This document shows, one piece after another, positions 45,390-59,300 of a DNA stretch of 64,000 bases. A model generated the notes under the pieces. That model was not told where the DNA came from. It saw only the letters and a list, made by a program, of their open reading frames with translations, and did no database searches. Positions within the stretch are counted from its first letter, which is position 1, and each line of letters opens with the position of its first letter. The DNA is from Osedax fenrisi. Taxonomy: Eukaryota > Annelida > Polychaeta > Sabellida > Siboglinidae. The DNA is taken from contig OZ025241.1 of NCBI GenBank assembly GCA_964019155.1, positions 10,456,129-10,520,128 on the forward strand, given 5' to 3'. The position numbers and the translations under genes were made by a program.

Positions 45390-45684
45390 TGCCTGTGTGG
45401 CTCGGTGGCTAAGGCGTCAGACACACAAGCAGTAGGACACAGGTTCGACCCTCGTCCGGACCATTAATTCATTTTATAAAATGGGTCTTAAAATATTATT
45501 TAGAAGTGATCTTATATAATTGTGTATAAATAAATGATCGGCTCTCGTTAAAACCATGGATGCCTTAACATGAGAGTGGCTTCGAAGGGACATTAGAGCC
45601 ATATATGGTTATAAGTGAAAACTTCATCTAAGTTCCTGGATGGGATGAAAGGACTCCACCAAATAAAAAATAAAAAAAAAAAAA
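45390..45684 (+). mobile_element. tRNA-derived SINE family 2, full copy
   Basis: The head has A-box TGGCTCGGTGG (45398-45408) and B-box GGTTCGACCC (45442-45451) with GGCTAAGGCGTCAGACACAC between them, Leu/Ser-tRNA-like. The body includes AGAAGTGATCTTATATAA, and the 3' part TTCCTGGATGGGATGAAAGG is followed by an A-rich tail (45662-45684). Relatives lie at 52800-53095, 53200-53272, 16150-16245 and 31295-31400. Confidence 0.85.
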
Positions 45685-45723
45685 TATATATATATATAAC
45701 TCAGAAGAATATGTAGCGAACTA

Positions 45724-46869
45724 CTATAATTTGTTAGATAGTCTGATTAAAGATATTAATATATTTTTATAAGATATATATCTTTGTTTATTAAAAGCAT
45801 TATTATTTTTAAGTAAACATTTATAACATTTATTTTTTTTAGCAATACATTTTTTTAAATTGTCAGATATCCAGGGCTTATTATAAAAATCTGAAGTTTT
45901 TTTCTTTATTAAAGGACAATGTTTAAAATATAAATCAGTGTATATTTTACAAAAAGATTCAAACGCACTATTCGGGTCATTGTCATCATATATATGTTTC
46001 CAATCGTAATCAAATAATGATTTTTTTAAATAATTAATATTAGAACAATTTAATGATCTAAATGTTATATACTTTTGTTTAGTAAGTATTAAATTATATG
46101 TAAAATAATTATTATAAATTGAAAAAATAGGTAGATGATCACTTATATCAGTAATAAATAAACCAACGATTTCTGGTGACGATTTACAATTTGTGAATAT
46201 GTTATCAATAATTGTATTGGAATAATCACCAATCCTAGTTGGTTTGTCAATAAGTTGAAATAGGCCTAAAGAATTCATACTGTCTATAAAATATAAAATA
46301 TTATTATCATTAGTCCGTGAAATATCAATGTTAAAATCTCCGCATAAAAAAATATCATTAGTCAATAGTCTAGAAAAATTATTTATTATAAAGTTTGTAA
46401 AATTAGTAATACTGGAAGTAGGTGAATTATATATACCACTTATTAATATTTTTTTATTATCATTAGTCAAAATTTGTAAAGTTAAAATATCTAAAAAATT
46501 TTCTATTGATTTGCTTAGGTAGTTTACAACTTCAGATTTAAGTGAATTTTTAATAAAAATGGAAACTCCTCCATCCCTTTTATTTGTGCGTATAGTATGA
46601 AATGAATTATAATTAGGTAATTCAAAATTTCCAATATCAGATTCTTTCATCCATGATTCACTAATAATGATAATATTAAATTTAAATGTCAATTCATAAA
46701 GATAATTTTCAATTTGTTCATGATTATGAACAAAACTACGTGCATTTATATGGATAATAGAAAACGCATTTGAATTATCTATAGAAATAGTATTTCTATT
46801 GAAATCGATTTTATTAAAATATCTGCAGTTTGTAGTAGTGTCAATATCAATACATTTATCAAAATCCAT
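45724..46869 (-). CDS. LINE-B-type ORF2, endonuclease only (3'-truncated)
   Basis: A 381-residue frame homologous to the LINE-B endonuclease. It reads SIIHINARSF, ISESW (catalytic Glu), GGVSIFI, LCGDFNIDI, IIDNIFT and ITDISDHLPIF, with all catalytic residues present. The homology ends at LIRLSNKL followed by stops, exactly where LINE-B continues into its reverse transcriptase. The 3' half is therefore missing, replaced by a (TA)n tract and the SINE-2 tail. It lies 75 bp downstream of ORF1 on the same strand. It could nick DNA but cannot retrotranspose alone. Confidence 0.85.
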   Translation of the reverse strand: MDFDKCIDIDTTTNCRYFNKIDFNRNTISIDNSNAFSIIHINARSFVHNHEQIENYLYELTFKFNIIIISESWMKESDIGNFELPNYNSFHTIRTNKRDGGVSIFIKNSLKSEVVNYLSKSIENFLDILTLQILTNDNKKILISGIYNSPTSSITNFTNFIINNFSRLLTNDIFLCGDFNIDISRTNDNNILYFIDSMNSLGLFQLIDKPTRIGDYSNTIIDNIFTNCKSSPEIVGLFITDISDHLPIFSIYNNYFTYNLILTKQKYITFRSLNCSNINYLKKSLFDYDWKHIYDDNDPNSAFESFCKIYTDLYFKHCPLIKKKTSDFYNKPWISDNLKKCIAKKNKCYKCLLKNNNAFNKQRYISYKNILISLIRLSNKL

Positions 46870-46944
46870 TTGAATAAATAATAAGATATAATAAGATGAT
46901 ATATATACCTACTTGATTTATTGCTTTATGTAAATTACTGGTTC

Positions 46945-47634
46945 TTACACTAGATTATTTAATTGAGATGTATCAGATATATAAATATTGTCATTATTAT
47001 CATCTATATTAATATATACTTTGTTTTTATAAACCCAAGTTTTAAATATTTTTTTAGATTTTACTAATTTTCTAGTACTATATAAAATATTATCTGTTTC
47101 TATGGAATTTTTAATATTAATGTAATACTTTGAACCTTTTAATTTTAATTTATTTTTTAATATTTCTATTACTATGTCGTGATTAGTAAATTTAATAAAA
47201 TATTTGTCACCAGTCTGTGTATTATCGGAAGTATCTTTATTTTTATGTGAATTATTATTAAATTTATTAATGTTCACAATAGATTCTTTATTCAATTCAT
47301 AATCAAGCTTAGAGTTAATAAAGTTAATTAAATTATCTTTGTTTTGATAATCTAAATTATCACATTTATTCAAGTTTGTAAGTATTAAGATATTATTATT
47401 ATTCTCGTTATCAAGTTTGTTTAAGGATCTAGTTAGCTGTTTTATTGGTAGTTCACCTAAAGTATCTTTATTATTTTTAAATTCCGTATTTATTAAGTTT
47501 GTAATTTGTGTATTATCTGCTTTGAGTTCTTGAATAAGATTAGTTTGATATTTTACAATATCAGTTAAACTGTTAACCTTATTTGTCAAGTCAGTAATAA
47601 GCTTTAACAACTTATCATTAGAAATAGGTGACAT
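46945..47634 (-). CDS. LINE ORF1 protein (coiled coil plus FP-like C-domain)
   Basis: A 229-residue intact frame. Residues 8-50 have heptad-like Leu/Ile spacing (LLKLITDLTNKVNSLTDIV) and look like a coiled coil for trimerisation. The C-terminal part (about 145-215) reads YFIKFTNHDIVIEILKNK, INIKNSIETDNILYSTRKL and WVYKNKVYINI. This resembles the RNA-binding C-domain found in ORF1 of CR1/L2-like LINEs and related to the baculoviral FP fold. The role inferred from the family is RNA binding in the retrotransposon particle. An Asn-rich linker (about 120-140) joins the two parts. The start at 47634 is the first Met in the open frame. Confidence 0.75.
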   Translation of the reverse strand: MSPISNDKLLKLITDLTNKVNSLTDIVKYQTNLIQELKADNTQITNLINTEFKNNKDTLGELPIKQLTRSLNKLDNENNNNILILTNLNKCDNLDYQNKDNLINFINSKLDYELNKESIVNINKFNNNSHKNKDTSDNTQTGDKYFIKFTNHDIVIEILKNKLKLKGSKYYINIKNSIETDNILYSTRKLVKSKKIFKTWVYKNKVYINIDDNNDNIYISDTSQLNNLV

Positions 47635-47639
47635 TATAT

Positions 47640-48386
47640 ATATATACCCATATACCTAGTAAAATTACTTATATACAAATTAATAAAATAATCTATAAAT
47701 ATATAAATATATATATAAAATAATATAATGTTAATATTATGTATTAATATATTTCCATGTATACAATTTATTTATGTATATAATTATAATTATATAATTG
47801 TGAATATCATATTCAGTGTATTATCAACAATAAATTACTAAAGAATTGTTTCGAATTTATTATATTGATTTCTATGAATAGAGAAATACAAGTATTGTTT
47901 ATTTGAATGAAAAATCAATAATATAAATGCATATGTGTATATTTTATATATTTTGATTTTATGGTGAATATAAAATTATTTACATAAGTATATTTAGTAT
48001 GTAATAAATAGTACACTAATGTTTGATAATTAAATATAAAATGTAATATATATATACATATATATATATATATAGATGTATAATTTGTAGTAATAATTTA
48101 TTTAGAAAATAAAATAATAATCATATATTCAAATAGTTATGAGAGTTAAATTAATAATATATTATGCAATAAATTACCAAATACCAACAATGAATACCAA
48201 AATACCAAATATTATACTTACTATAAAATAAATTAATATGCACCTTAGAAATTAAATTTATTTATTTTATATATTATCCAATTAATTACCAAATACCAAA
48301 AATGAATACCAAATACCAAAATATATATAACTTTAAAGTGTAATTACTATAATATATATATATACTACTAAAAAAAATATATATAA

Positions 48387-48425
<39 letters not shown>

Positions 48426-48692
48426 TATTGCTTAGGCAAAATAATATAGAATGTAATGAATAATATAGTGTCACGGTTCAGTGATTTGAAAAATATGTAA
48501 TATAATGCTAATTTAAGGATGAATCAAGTTATTGTAATATTAATTTATAAATGTATAATATGTAATATATATTTATAATTATTATGTTAATATTATAGTA
48601 TATGATGACTTAGCTTTATATTGATATTTGAAGATCTAAACAATTTTATAATTATAAATGTATCAACATTATGAACCAGGAAGTGAAAAAAA

Positions 48693-48728
<36 letters not shown>

Positions 48729-48756
48729 GTAGTTGTAGTAGTGAGTAAAGTGATTG
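47640..48756. other. 5' flank of the truncated LINE; AT-rich, no gene
   Basis: Possible 5' UTR of the minus-strand LINE followed by simple sequence. ACCAAATACCAAAAATGAAT-like units occur twice (48174-48216 and 48286-48325), and (TA)n tracts lie near 48395-48420 and 48697-48725. Confidence 0.5.
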
Positions 48757-48831
48757 TAGTACGTGTAAAGTATTAAGTATATAGTATAGTATTGATTATA
48801 TATAATCAGGGAGCCTCCCTGATATAATATA

Positions 48832-48877
<46 letters not shown>

Positions 48878-48944
48878 CATATTATATATACTTAATACTA
48901 TACTATATACTTAATAATTTACAGTGTAAAGTTTACACGTACTA
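48757..48944. repeat. foldback/MITE with (TA)n centre
   Basis: TAGTACGTGTAAA and ATTAAGTATATAGTATAG on the left are inverted on the right (CTATACTATATACTTAAT, TTTACACGTACTA). A second hairpin, ATCAGGGAGCCTCCCTGAT, lies at 48807-48825, before the central (TA)n tract. Confidence 0.7.
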
Positions 48945-49004
48945 CAAAATATATGTTTAAATATAAATACATAGGTGATGAATAACAATTATGATATGAA
49001 AACC

Positions 49005-49067
<63 letters not shown>

Positions 49068-50562
49068 ATATACATATAAACTTATTTATATATATAAAGT
49101 TGTATTTGTATTTGTATATATGTATATGTATTATATACTAATATATTTATCATGAAATATATTAAACTAGATTTAGAAAAATAAATAAATCAATTTCATG
49201 TTAATACATTATATAATACATTTTATTTTCGATATCGATTTTCTAAAGAATTTAATAAACTTAATTTTATTTTATGTATGTAATTTAACTGTGCTTTATA
49301 TATTTCATTTATACTTGTTTATTGGCTTATTTGTATATTACATTTCACTTTTTTTTACCTCATATTATGTAATTATATAAATAATTTGTATTAATGTTGA
49401 TATGATATGATTATAATATATGTTGGTGTAATATATTTAATATATGTATAAAATTATATATATATATATAAATGGTATATATATTATGGTATATACAAAG
49501 ATTTTCCAAAGGATACTTCACAATATCTTTGGTATATATATATTATATATATATAGAGAAATCAGATAATATAAATTAGTTATCTTTCTAAATTACTATT
49601 TTATCTAGGTATTATATCGCCATATTGTTATGACATACAGTCATTAACTGCTGAAATTACTTTTTCAATATTAATAACATAATAATTAAGTTTATATACT
49701 AGGATATAGCCTATTAATGAATATAGTAATTTATAAAGTTAAAATGAAAAGCATTAATTTATCACAATTACGTATGTTTTGTAAATTTTATTTGCTGTGC
49801 TATTATGCTGCTATTAATTTTTCATGCTATTATGCTGCTATTTAAACTCTATTATGCTAATATTATGCTGCTATTAATTGTAAAAGTATATTATGCAGCT
49901 ATTCTAATAACAGGTATAACTATAACTATATATATATAATAACTATATATGTATATTTTATAATATAATACGTATTATATTATAAAATATACATATATAT
50001 GTAATAATGAGTGGTCGAAATATGTGTTGGCAATATAACACCACTCAAAATGATAGAGTACCGTTGTATTTGAATTACTCTTTTTTAACAAGTAAAACAA
50101 AAAACCATACACTAATGGCTGTTAAAAATATATACAACATTACAATATAGTTTATTACAATGTAACTTTATACAAACCTCAACGTGCCAAGGTATAATCA
50201 AAAATGAAATAATATTATTAAATCTAATATAAATCAAATTATATTATATCTATGCGACGGTTCATTGGTCCACCCAATTCTATTTACATGAACTTAATAA
50301 CACTAAATAAAAAAACACAAAAATCAATATACACGAAATCAACATTTCTACTTTTATAATTATTCCATAAAATAAAACAAACATATAACCTACTAAAAAT
50401 ATATAATAAACTTAACTAAAAATCACAAAAATTACTAGGTACGAATATACGTACCTATATACGAAATCAACATTTGTAATTATTACATAGGATAATACAC
50501 AAAATAACTAATTAAAAATATATAATATAAACTTAAAAACAACTACATTACAAATATATAAG
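48945..50562. other. AT-rich gene-free region
   Basis: (TA)n at about 49012-49064, a tandem CTATTATGCTGCTATTAAT series at 49795-49915, and a palindromic ATATTTTATAATATAATACG block near 49955. Nothing coding is seen. Confidence 0.6.
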
Positions 50563-51150
50563 ATGTTTGTCTGCTACATATATTTTCAGTATATTACATT
50601 ATTAAAGGATAATAGATAATAAACTTAATAAATTTAAATATGAATTATGCCGAAAATAATTATTAAAATATACCCATCTATCTTTAATTATAATTATCAT
50701 CAATATTTGTACTCCTTAATTATCGGGCAATACTTATACAAATTTAGGAAATGCAAAAACCTACATCTGTTTTGCAAAACAAATGATTACGCTTAATAGA
50801 TTCTAATATTCCCTATTTTTATTATGTGTATTTATATATTAAAGTGTAATGCTATTATTAAGGTATTTATTCTAACATGTATGCCTACATCGTGTTTTAA
50901 TGTTATTTACTTCCTAATATACCTAAAAGTAATTGATTATAAATGTAGGTCCATCATTATATTTATATAACCTAACTTCTAACAGTACATGTAATCTTGC
51001 AAATGTGTATACGGATTACATATTACAGATCTAAATTATGAAATAATATACCTATATAATGTATATACCCATAAAATACCTTAAATATTTGAAAATATAT
51101 TCATTACATTTATAAATGTCAAAAATCTTCAATTCGATTAATAATTATAT
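50563..51150. repeat. dispersed repeat, inverse of 29294-29890
   Basis: The complement aligns to 29294-29890 from AATTGAAGATTTTTGACATT through TGCCCGATAATTAAGGAG to TATTATCTATTATC. It lacks the central 34-bp palindrome of the other copy. Confidence 0.85.
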
Positions 51151-52799
51151 ATATGTATATATATATATATATAATATTATTTGAATATAAACTAATAAAA
51201 CTCTACATTTTAGGACACAAGAGTACGGCTAGTACAATAGTGACGCAGTAGTATAACGAAGTTGCAATGATTACAAAAACACCAGTAAACCATTCCAATA
51301 TCACGTGATCGCATATTACGAATATACTATAATCGATTATTACGAATAAGTTACCGTTGATGTATTATAATTACGATGACGTCACCCCTCCCCCACTATC
51401 GGTGTACGTTATCCGAATTACTGGCGAGGGGTATCGTTTGTTAATGCTCGAACTTCTCCGTAAACCTCATCTCATCTCGACCTCATTTCCACCTACCGTT
51501 CAATCACCAACAACAAAAACATATCTATGATTACCTATTCGTTCAGAATACCATATAAGGTAGCATTATTAATATCGTTATTGTGGAGTATACAGGATAC
51601 ATTATTGTAATAGTGGATAACAATAATAATACTTTAATGTGTATGATTAATTTAATATATTTATATAAATAATAATTCAACGTATTAAATATATATTTTT
51701 AATCTATTATAATTTGATGTTTAATATTATATATTTATATAGTTATTTTATAAAACTGATATATATATATATATATATATTTATTTAATTGACACGACGT
51801 TAATACGGATCTCTGATTGTTATCAATAAATCGATTACAAATTATATAAGATTATGTATAACAAATGGTGATGTAATGTAAACAACAATTATTTAATTGT
51901 TTTTAATAATTCGATGTTTTCCTAATATGTATTATCGATACCACATTATATTTATTATACTATTATTGTTGTTATTTAAATTTTGAATAAATATATTATT
52001 TACAGAATGTTATTATTAATTAATATATACCTAGGTAACTATAACATAGATCACAATTAATTAAAATTAAATGGTAGATAATAAAAATTATTTTGTATAA
52101 AAAAGTATACTATAGTATGGATTCCATACTATATATACTATAGTACTATAATACTATAGTATACATTTTAAATAGTTATATAACATCTAAATCGTATTTT
52201 AAAGTTGAAATAAGAGGAAAGATTAATAAAAATAGAATACGTATTTGTTTTATATATATCAGTTATCACTAGTCATTATCATAGATAATGAATAAATATA
52301 AAGTAATTACTCTCTTAAGATTGTCCCTAATACTGTGTTAATTTCTTTTTCTTTTTAAACATTTATATGAATTAAACCACGAAGAAAATATATAAATTAA
52401 GTTATTCAAATATAATTCAATAATATTAAAAACATGTGTATTTAAAAAATATTGATAGTTATTATTAGTAATATATGAGTTGAAAAAAACGTTTTTAAAA
52501 TATGCATTATGTTATTGTTAGAGGGAAAGAATATTGTTCATCATTCTCCATGGTTATTATAAGGGCATTATAGTTAATTACTTCTCATTGTATATTGTAA
52601 TATGTGATTCGAATAATAAATATGCTATAGAAAGCGATAGCTAAACTATTAAGGTATTTAACTTATTGGTAGGTATGACAAATAAATATATTATAAATAT
52701 TATAAATATTTAGTTATGTCTTTTTAGATGAATTTATGATAATAATATAATTTAATAAATATATATATATTATAATAATTTAATTATTTAAAAACAACT
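51151..52799. other. no recognised gene; small GC-richer patch with a CRE
   Basis: 51200-51540 is less AT-rich and contains TGACGTCA (51377-51384), a consensus CREB site, plus TCACGTGATC near 51301. It could be a regulatory patch. The rest, to 52799, is AT-rich with small palindromes (for example ATACTATAGTAC near 52135) and shows no coding or element structure to me. Confidence 0.35.
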
Positions 52800-53095
52800 T
52801 CTGTGTGTCTAAGGCGTCAGACACACAATCAGTAGGACGCGGGTTCAAGTCTAGACCGGACAATTACAATAGGTTATACAATATTCTTTAGAAGTGATCT
52901 TATATAACTGTGTATAAATAAATTATCATCTCTCGTTAAAATCATGGATACCTTAACATATGTTAGTATCTTATCATACTATCATATGATAGCAGCTTCT
53001 AATGGACATTAGAATCATAAGGTTATAAGTACAAACTGCATCTAAGTTACTTTATGGGATGAAAGCACTCCAGCTAAATATAATAACAATAACAA
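52800..53095 (+). mobile_element. SINE family 2, decayed full-length copy
   Basis: CTAAGGCGTCAGACACACAA, GGACGCGGGTTCAAGTCTAG, AGAAGTGATCTTATATAACT and ATGGGATGAAAGCACTCCAG align with 45390-45684. The A-box is partly deleted, so transcription is unlikely. A local insertion lies near 52960. Confidence 0.8.
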
Positions 53096-53199
53096 TACGT
53101 CATAGGTCATTGTGATATACTGTTATTGTAACTAAGTAATATATTATAAGATCATTTTAGTTGTGATATTTGTATTAGATAAAATAAATGATTCATTTG

Positions 53200-53272
53200 G
53201 GATAACATTTCATCTAATTCCTGGATGGATGGAAAGGACTCCACCAAATAAAAATAACAAAAAAATAACAAT
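53200..53272 (+). mobile_element. SINE family 2, 3' fragment
   Basis: CATCTAATTCCTGGATGGAT and GGAAAGGACTCCACCAAATA match the SINE-2 3' end, with an AAATAACA tail. It lies 50 bp before the satellite array. Confidence 0.75.
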
Positions 53273-53320
53273 ATATATATTATATATATTATATATAATA
53301 TTATATATTATTTAATAAAT

Positions 53321-56300
53321 GTCCCATGTTATAATTGATATATGCGGACTCTATTGTCCTATGTCATAATCGATATGTGCGGATTACATTGTCCCATGTC
53401 ATAATCGATATGTGTGAACTACAATGTCCATGTCATAATCGATATGTGCGGACTCCATTGTCCCATTTCATAATCGACATGTGCGGACTCCATTGTCCCA
53501 TGTCATAATCGATATGTGCGGACTTCATTGTCCCATGTCATAATCGATATGTGCGGACTCCATTATCCCATGTCATAATCGATATGTGCGGAATCCTTTG
53601 TCCCATGTCATAATCGATATGTACGGACTCCATTGTCCCATGTCATAATCAATATGTGCGGACTCCATTGTCCCATGTCAAAATCGATATGTGCGGACTC
53701 CATTGTCCCATGATATAATCGATATGTGCGGACTCCTTTGTCCCATGTCATAATCGATATGTGCGGACTCCTTTGTCCCATGACATAATATATATGTGCG
53801 GACTCCTTTGTCCCATGTCATAATCGATATGTGCGGACACCATTGTCCCATGTCATAATCGATATGTGCGGACTCCTTTGTCCCATGTCATAATCGATAT
53901 GTGCGGACTCCATTGTCCCATGTCATAATATATATATGCGGACTACTTTGTCCCATGTCATAATCGATATGTGCGGACTCCATTGTCCCATGTCATAATC
54001 GATATGTGCGGACTCCTTTGTCCCATGTCATAATCGATATGTGCGGACTCCTTTGTCCCATGTCATAATCGATATGTGCGGATTCCTTTGTCCCATGTTA
54101 TAATCGATATGTGCGGACTCCTTTGTCCCATGTCATAATCGATATGTGCGGACTCCTTTGTCCCATGTCATAATCGATATGTGCGGACTCCTTTGTCCCA
54201 TGTCATAATCGATATGTGCGGACTCCATTGTCCCATGTCATAATCGATATGTGCGGACTCTATTGTCCCATGTCATAATCGATATGTGCGAACTCCATTG
54301 TCCCATGTCATAATCGATATGTGCGGACTCTATTGTCCCATGTCATAATCGATATGTGCGGACTCCATTGTCCCATGTCATAATATATATGTGCGGACTC
54401 CTTTGTCCCATGTCATAATCGATATGTGCGGACTCCATTGTCCCATGTCATAATCGATATGTGCGTACTCTATAATCCCATGTCATAATCGATATGTGCG
54501 GACTCCATTGTCCCATGTCATAATATATATATGTGCGGAATCCTTAGTCCCATGTCATAATCGATATGTGAGGACTCCTTTGTCCCATGTCATAATCGAT
54601 ATGTGCGGACTCCTTTGTCCCATGTCATAATCGATATGTGCGGACTCCATTGTCCCATTTCATAATATATATGTGCGGACTCCTTCGTCCCATGTCATAA
54701 TCGATATGTGCGGACTCCGTTGTCCCATGTCATAATATATATATGTGCGGACTCCTTTGTCCCATGTCATAATCGATATGTGCGGACTCCTTTGTCCTAT
54801 GTCATAATCGATATGTGCGGACTCATTTGTCCCATGTCATAATCGATATGTGCGGACTCCATTGTCCCATGTCATAATATATATGTGCGGACTCCTTCGT
54901 CCCATGTCATAATCGATATGTGCCGACTCCTTTGTCCCATGTCATAATCGATATGTGCGGACTCCGTTGTCCCATGTCATAATCGATATGTGCGGACTCC
55001 TTTGTCCCATGTCATAATCTATATGTGCGGACTCCTTTGTCCCATGTCATAATCGATATGTGCGGACACCATTGTCCCATGTCATAATCGATATGTGCGG
55101 ACTCCATTGTCCCATGTCATAATCGATATGTGCGGACTCTATTGTCCCATGTCATAATCGATATGTGCGGACTCCATTGTCCCATGTCATAATATATATA
55201 TGCGGACTCCTTTGTCCCATGTCATAATCGATATGTGCAGACTCCATTGTCCCATGTCATAATCGATATGTGCGGACTCTATTGTCCCATGTCATAATCG
55301 ATATGTGCGGACTCCTTTGTCCCATGTCATAATCGATATGTGCGGACTCCTTTGTCCCATGTCATAATCGATATGTGCGGACTCCTTTGTCCCATGTCAT
55401 AATCTATATGTGCGGACTCCTTTGTCCCATGTCATAATCGATATGTGCGGACTCCTTTGTCCCATTTCATAATCGATATGTGCGGACTCCTTTGTCCCAT
55501 GTCATAATCGATATGTGCGGACTCCATTGTCCCATGTCATATTCGATATGTGCAGACTCTATTGTCCCATGTCATAATATATATATGTGCGGACTCCTTT
55601 GTCCCATGTCATAATCGATATGTGCGGACTCCTTTGTCCCATGTCATAATCGATATGTGCGGACTCATTAATCCCATGTCATAATCGATATGTGCGGACT
55701 CCTTTGTCCCATGTCATAATCGATATGTGCGGACTCCATTGTCCCATGTCATAATATATATGTGCGGACTCCTTTGTCCCATGTCATAAACGATATGTGC
55801 GGACTCCATTTTCCCATGTCATAATATATATGTGCGGACTCCTTTGTCCCATGTCATAATCGATATGTGCGGACTCCTTTGTCCCATGTCATAATCGATA
55901 TGTGCGGACTCCATTGTCCCATTTCATAATATATATGTGCGGACTCCTTCGTCCCATGTCATAATCGATATGTGCGGACTCCTTTGTACCATGTCATAAT
56001 CGATATGTGCGGACTCCGTTGTCCCATGTCATAATATATATATGTGCGGACTCCTTTTTCCCATGTCATAATCGATATGTGCGGACTCCTTTGTCCCATG
56101 TCATAATCGATATGTGCGGACTCATTTGTCCCATGTCATAATCGATATGTGCGGACTCCATTGTCCCATGTCATAATATATATGTGCGGACTCCTTCGTC
56201 CCATGTCATAATCGATATGTGCGGACTCCTTTGTCCCATGTCATAATCGATATGTGCGGACTCCGTTGTCCCATGTCATAATCGATATGTGCGGACTCCT

Positions 56301-59300
56301 TTGTCCCATGTCATAATCTATATGTGCGGACTCCTTTGTCCCATGTCATAATCGATATGTGCGGACACCATTTTCCCATGTCATAATCGATATGTGCGAC
56401 TCCATTGTCCCATGTCATAATCGATATGTGCGGACTCTATTGTCCCATGTCATAATCGATATGTGCGGACTCCTTTGTCCCATGTCATAATCGATATGTG
56501 CGGACTCCTTTGTGCCATGTCATAATCGATATGTGCGGACTCATTAATCCCATGTCATAATCGATATGTGCGGACTCCTTTGTCCCATGTCATAATCGAT
56601 ATGTGCGGACTCCATTGTCCCATGTCATAATATATATGTGCGGACTCCTTTGTCCCATGTTATAAACGATATGTGCGGACTCCTTTGTCCCATGTCATAA
56701 TCGATATGTGCGGACTCCTTTGTCCCATATCATAATCGATATGTGCGGACTCCTTTGTCCCATGTCATAATCGATATGTGCGGACTCCTTTGTCCCATGT
56801 CATAATCGATATGTGCGGACTCCATTGTCCCATGTCATAATAGATATATGCGGAATCCATTGTCCCATGTCATAAACTATATGTGCGGACTCCATTGTCC
56901 CATATCATAATCGATATGTGCGGACTCTATTGTCCCATGTCATAATCGATATGTGCGGACTCCATTGTCCCATGTCATAATCGATATGTGCGGACTCTAT
57001 TGTCCCATGTCATAATCGATATGTGCGGACTCCTTTGTCCAATGTCATAATCGATATGTGCGGACTCATTTGTCCCATGTCATAATCGATATGTGCGGAC
57101 TCCATTGTCCCATGTCATAATCGATATGTGCGGACTCCATTGTCCCATGTCAAAATCGATATGTGCGGACTCCATTGTCCCATGTCATAATCGATATGTG
57201 CGGACTCCTTTGTCCCATGTCATAATCGATATGTGCGGACTCCTTTGTCCCATGTCATAATCGATATGTGCGGACTCCTTTGTCCCATGTCATAATCGAT
57301 ATGTGCGGACTCCTTTGTCCCATGTCATAATCGATATGTGCGGATTCCTTTGTCCCATGTCATAATCGATATGTGCGGACTTCATTGTCCCATGTCATAA
57401 TCAATATGTGCGGACTCCATTGTCCCATGTCAAAATCGATATGTGCGGACTCCATTGTCCCATGTCATAATCGATATGTGCGGACTCCTTTGTCCCATGT
57501 CATAATCGATATGTGCGGACTCCTTTGTCCCATGTCATAATCGATATGTGCGGACTCATTTGTCCCATGTCATAATCGATATGTGCAAACTCCATTGTCC
57601 CATGTCATAATATATATGTGCGGACTCCGTTGTCCCATGTCATAATCGATATGTGCGGACTCCTTTGTCCCATGTCATAATCGATATGTGCGGACTCCAT
57701 TGTCCCATGTCAAAATCGATATGTGCGGACTCCATTGTCCCATGTCATAATCGATATGTGCGGACTCCTTTGTCCCATGTCATAATCTATATGTGCGGAC
57801 TCCTTTGTCCCATGTCATAATCTATATGTGCAGACTCCTTTGTCCCATGTCATAATCGATATGTGCGGACTCCTTTGTCCCATGTCATAATCGATATGTG
57901 CGGACTCCATTGTCCCATGTCATAATATATATATGCGGACTCCTTTGTCCCATGTCATAATCGATATGTGCAGACTCCATTGTCCCATGTCATAATCGAT
58001 ATGTGCGGACTCCATTGTCCCATGTCATATTCGATATGTGCAGACTCCATTGTCCCATGTCATAATATATATATGTGCGGACTCCTTTGTCCCATGTCAT
58101 AATCGATATGTGCGGACTCATTAATCCCATGTCATAATCGATATGTGCGGACTCCTTTGTCCCATGTCATAATCGATATGTGCGGACTCCATTGTCCCAT
58201 GTCATAATATATATGTGCGGACTCCTTTGTCCCATGTCATAAACGATATGTGCGGACTCCTTTGTCCCATGTCATAATCGATATGTGCGGACTCCTTTGT
58301 CCCATATCATAATCGATATGTGCGGACTCCTTTGTCCCATGTCATAATCGATATGTGCGGACTCATTAATCCCATGTCATAATCGATATGTGCGGACTCC
58401 TTTGTCCCATGTCATAATCGATATGTGCGGACTCCATTTTCCCATGTCATAATATATATGTGCGGACTCCTTTGTCCCATGTCATAATATATATGTGCGG
58501 ACTCCTTTGTCCCATATCATAATCGATATGTGCGGACTCCTTTGTCCCATGTCATAATCGATATGTGCGGACTCATTAATCCCATGTCATAATCGATATG
58601 TGCGGACTCCTTTTTCCCATGTCATAATCGATATGTGCGGACTCCATTGTCCCATGTCATAATATATATGTGCGGACTCCTTTGTCCCATGTCATAATCG
58701 ATATATGCGGAATCCATTGTCCCATGTCATAATATATATGTGCGGACTCCATTGTCCCATGTCATAATATATATGTGCGGACTCCTTTGTCCCATGTCAT
58801 AATCGATATGTGCGGACTCATTAATCCCATGTCATAATCGATATGTGCGGACTCCTTTGTCCCATGTCATAAACGATATGTGCGGACTCCTTTGTCCCAT
58901 GTCATAATCGATATGTGCGGACTCCTTTGTCCCATGTCATAATCGATATGTGCGGACTCCTTTGTCCCATGTCATAATCGATATGTGCAGACTCCATTGT
59001 CCCATGTCATAATCGATATGTGCGGACTCCTTTGTCCCATATCATAATCGATATGTGCGGACTCCTTTGTCCCATGTCATAATCGATATGTGCGGACTCA
59101 TTAATCCCATGTCATAATCGATATGTGCGGACTCCTTTGTCCCATGTCATAATCGATATGTGCGGACTCCATTGTCCCATGTCATAATATATATGTGCGG
59201 ACTCCTTTGTCCCATGTCATAAACGATATGTGCGGACTCCTTTGTCCCATGTCATAATCGATATGTGCGGACTCCTTTGTCCCATGTCATAATCGATATG

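Noticed and set aside
45390..45470. Functional tRNA gene
   Set aside because: A-box and B-box are present, but the cloverleaf is not closed and the same body and tail recur in other copies, so it is a tRNA-derived SINE. The heads at 7286, 35861, 31400 and 52800 were rejected as tRNAs for the same reason.
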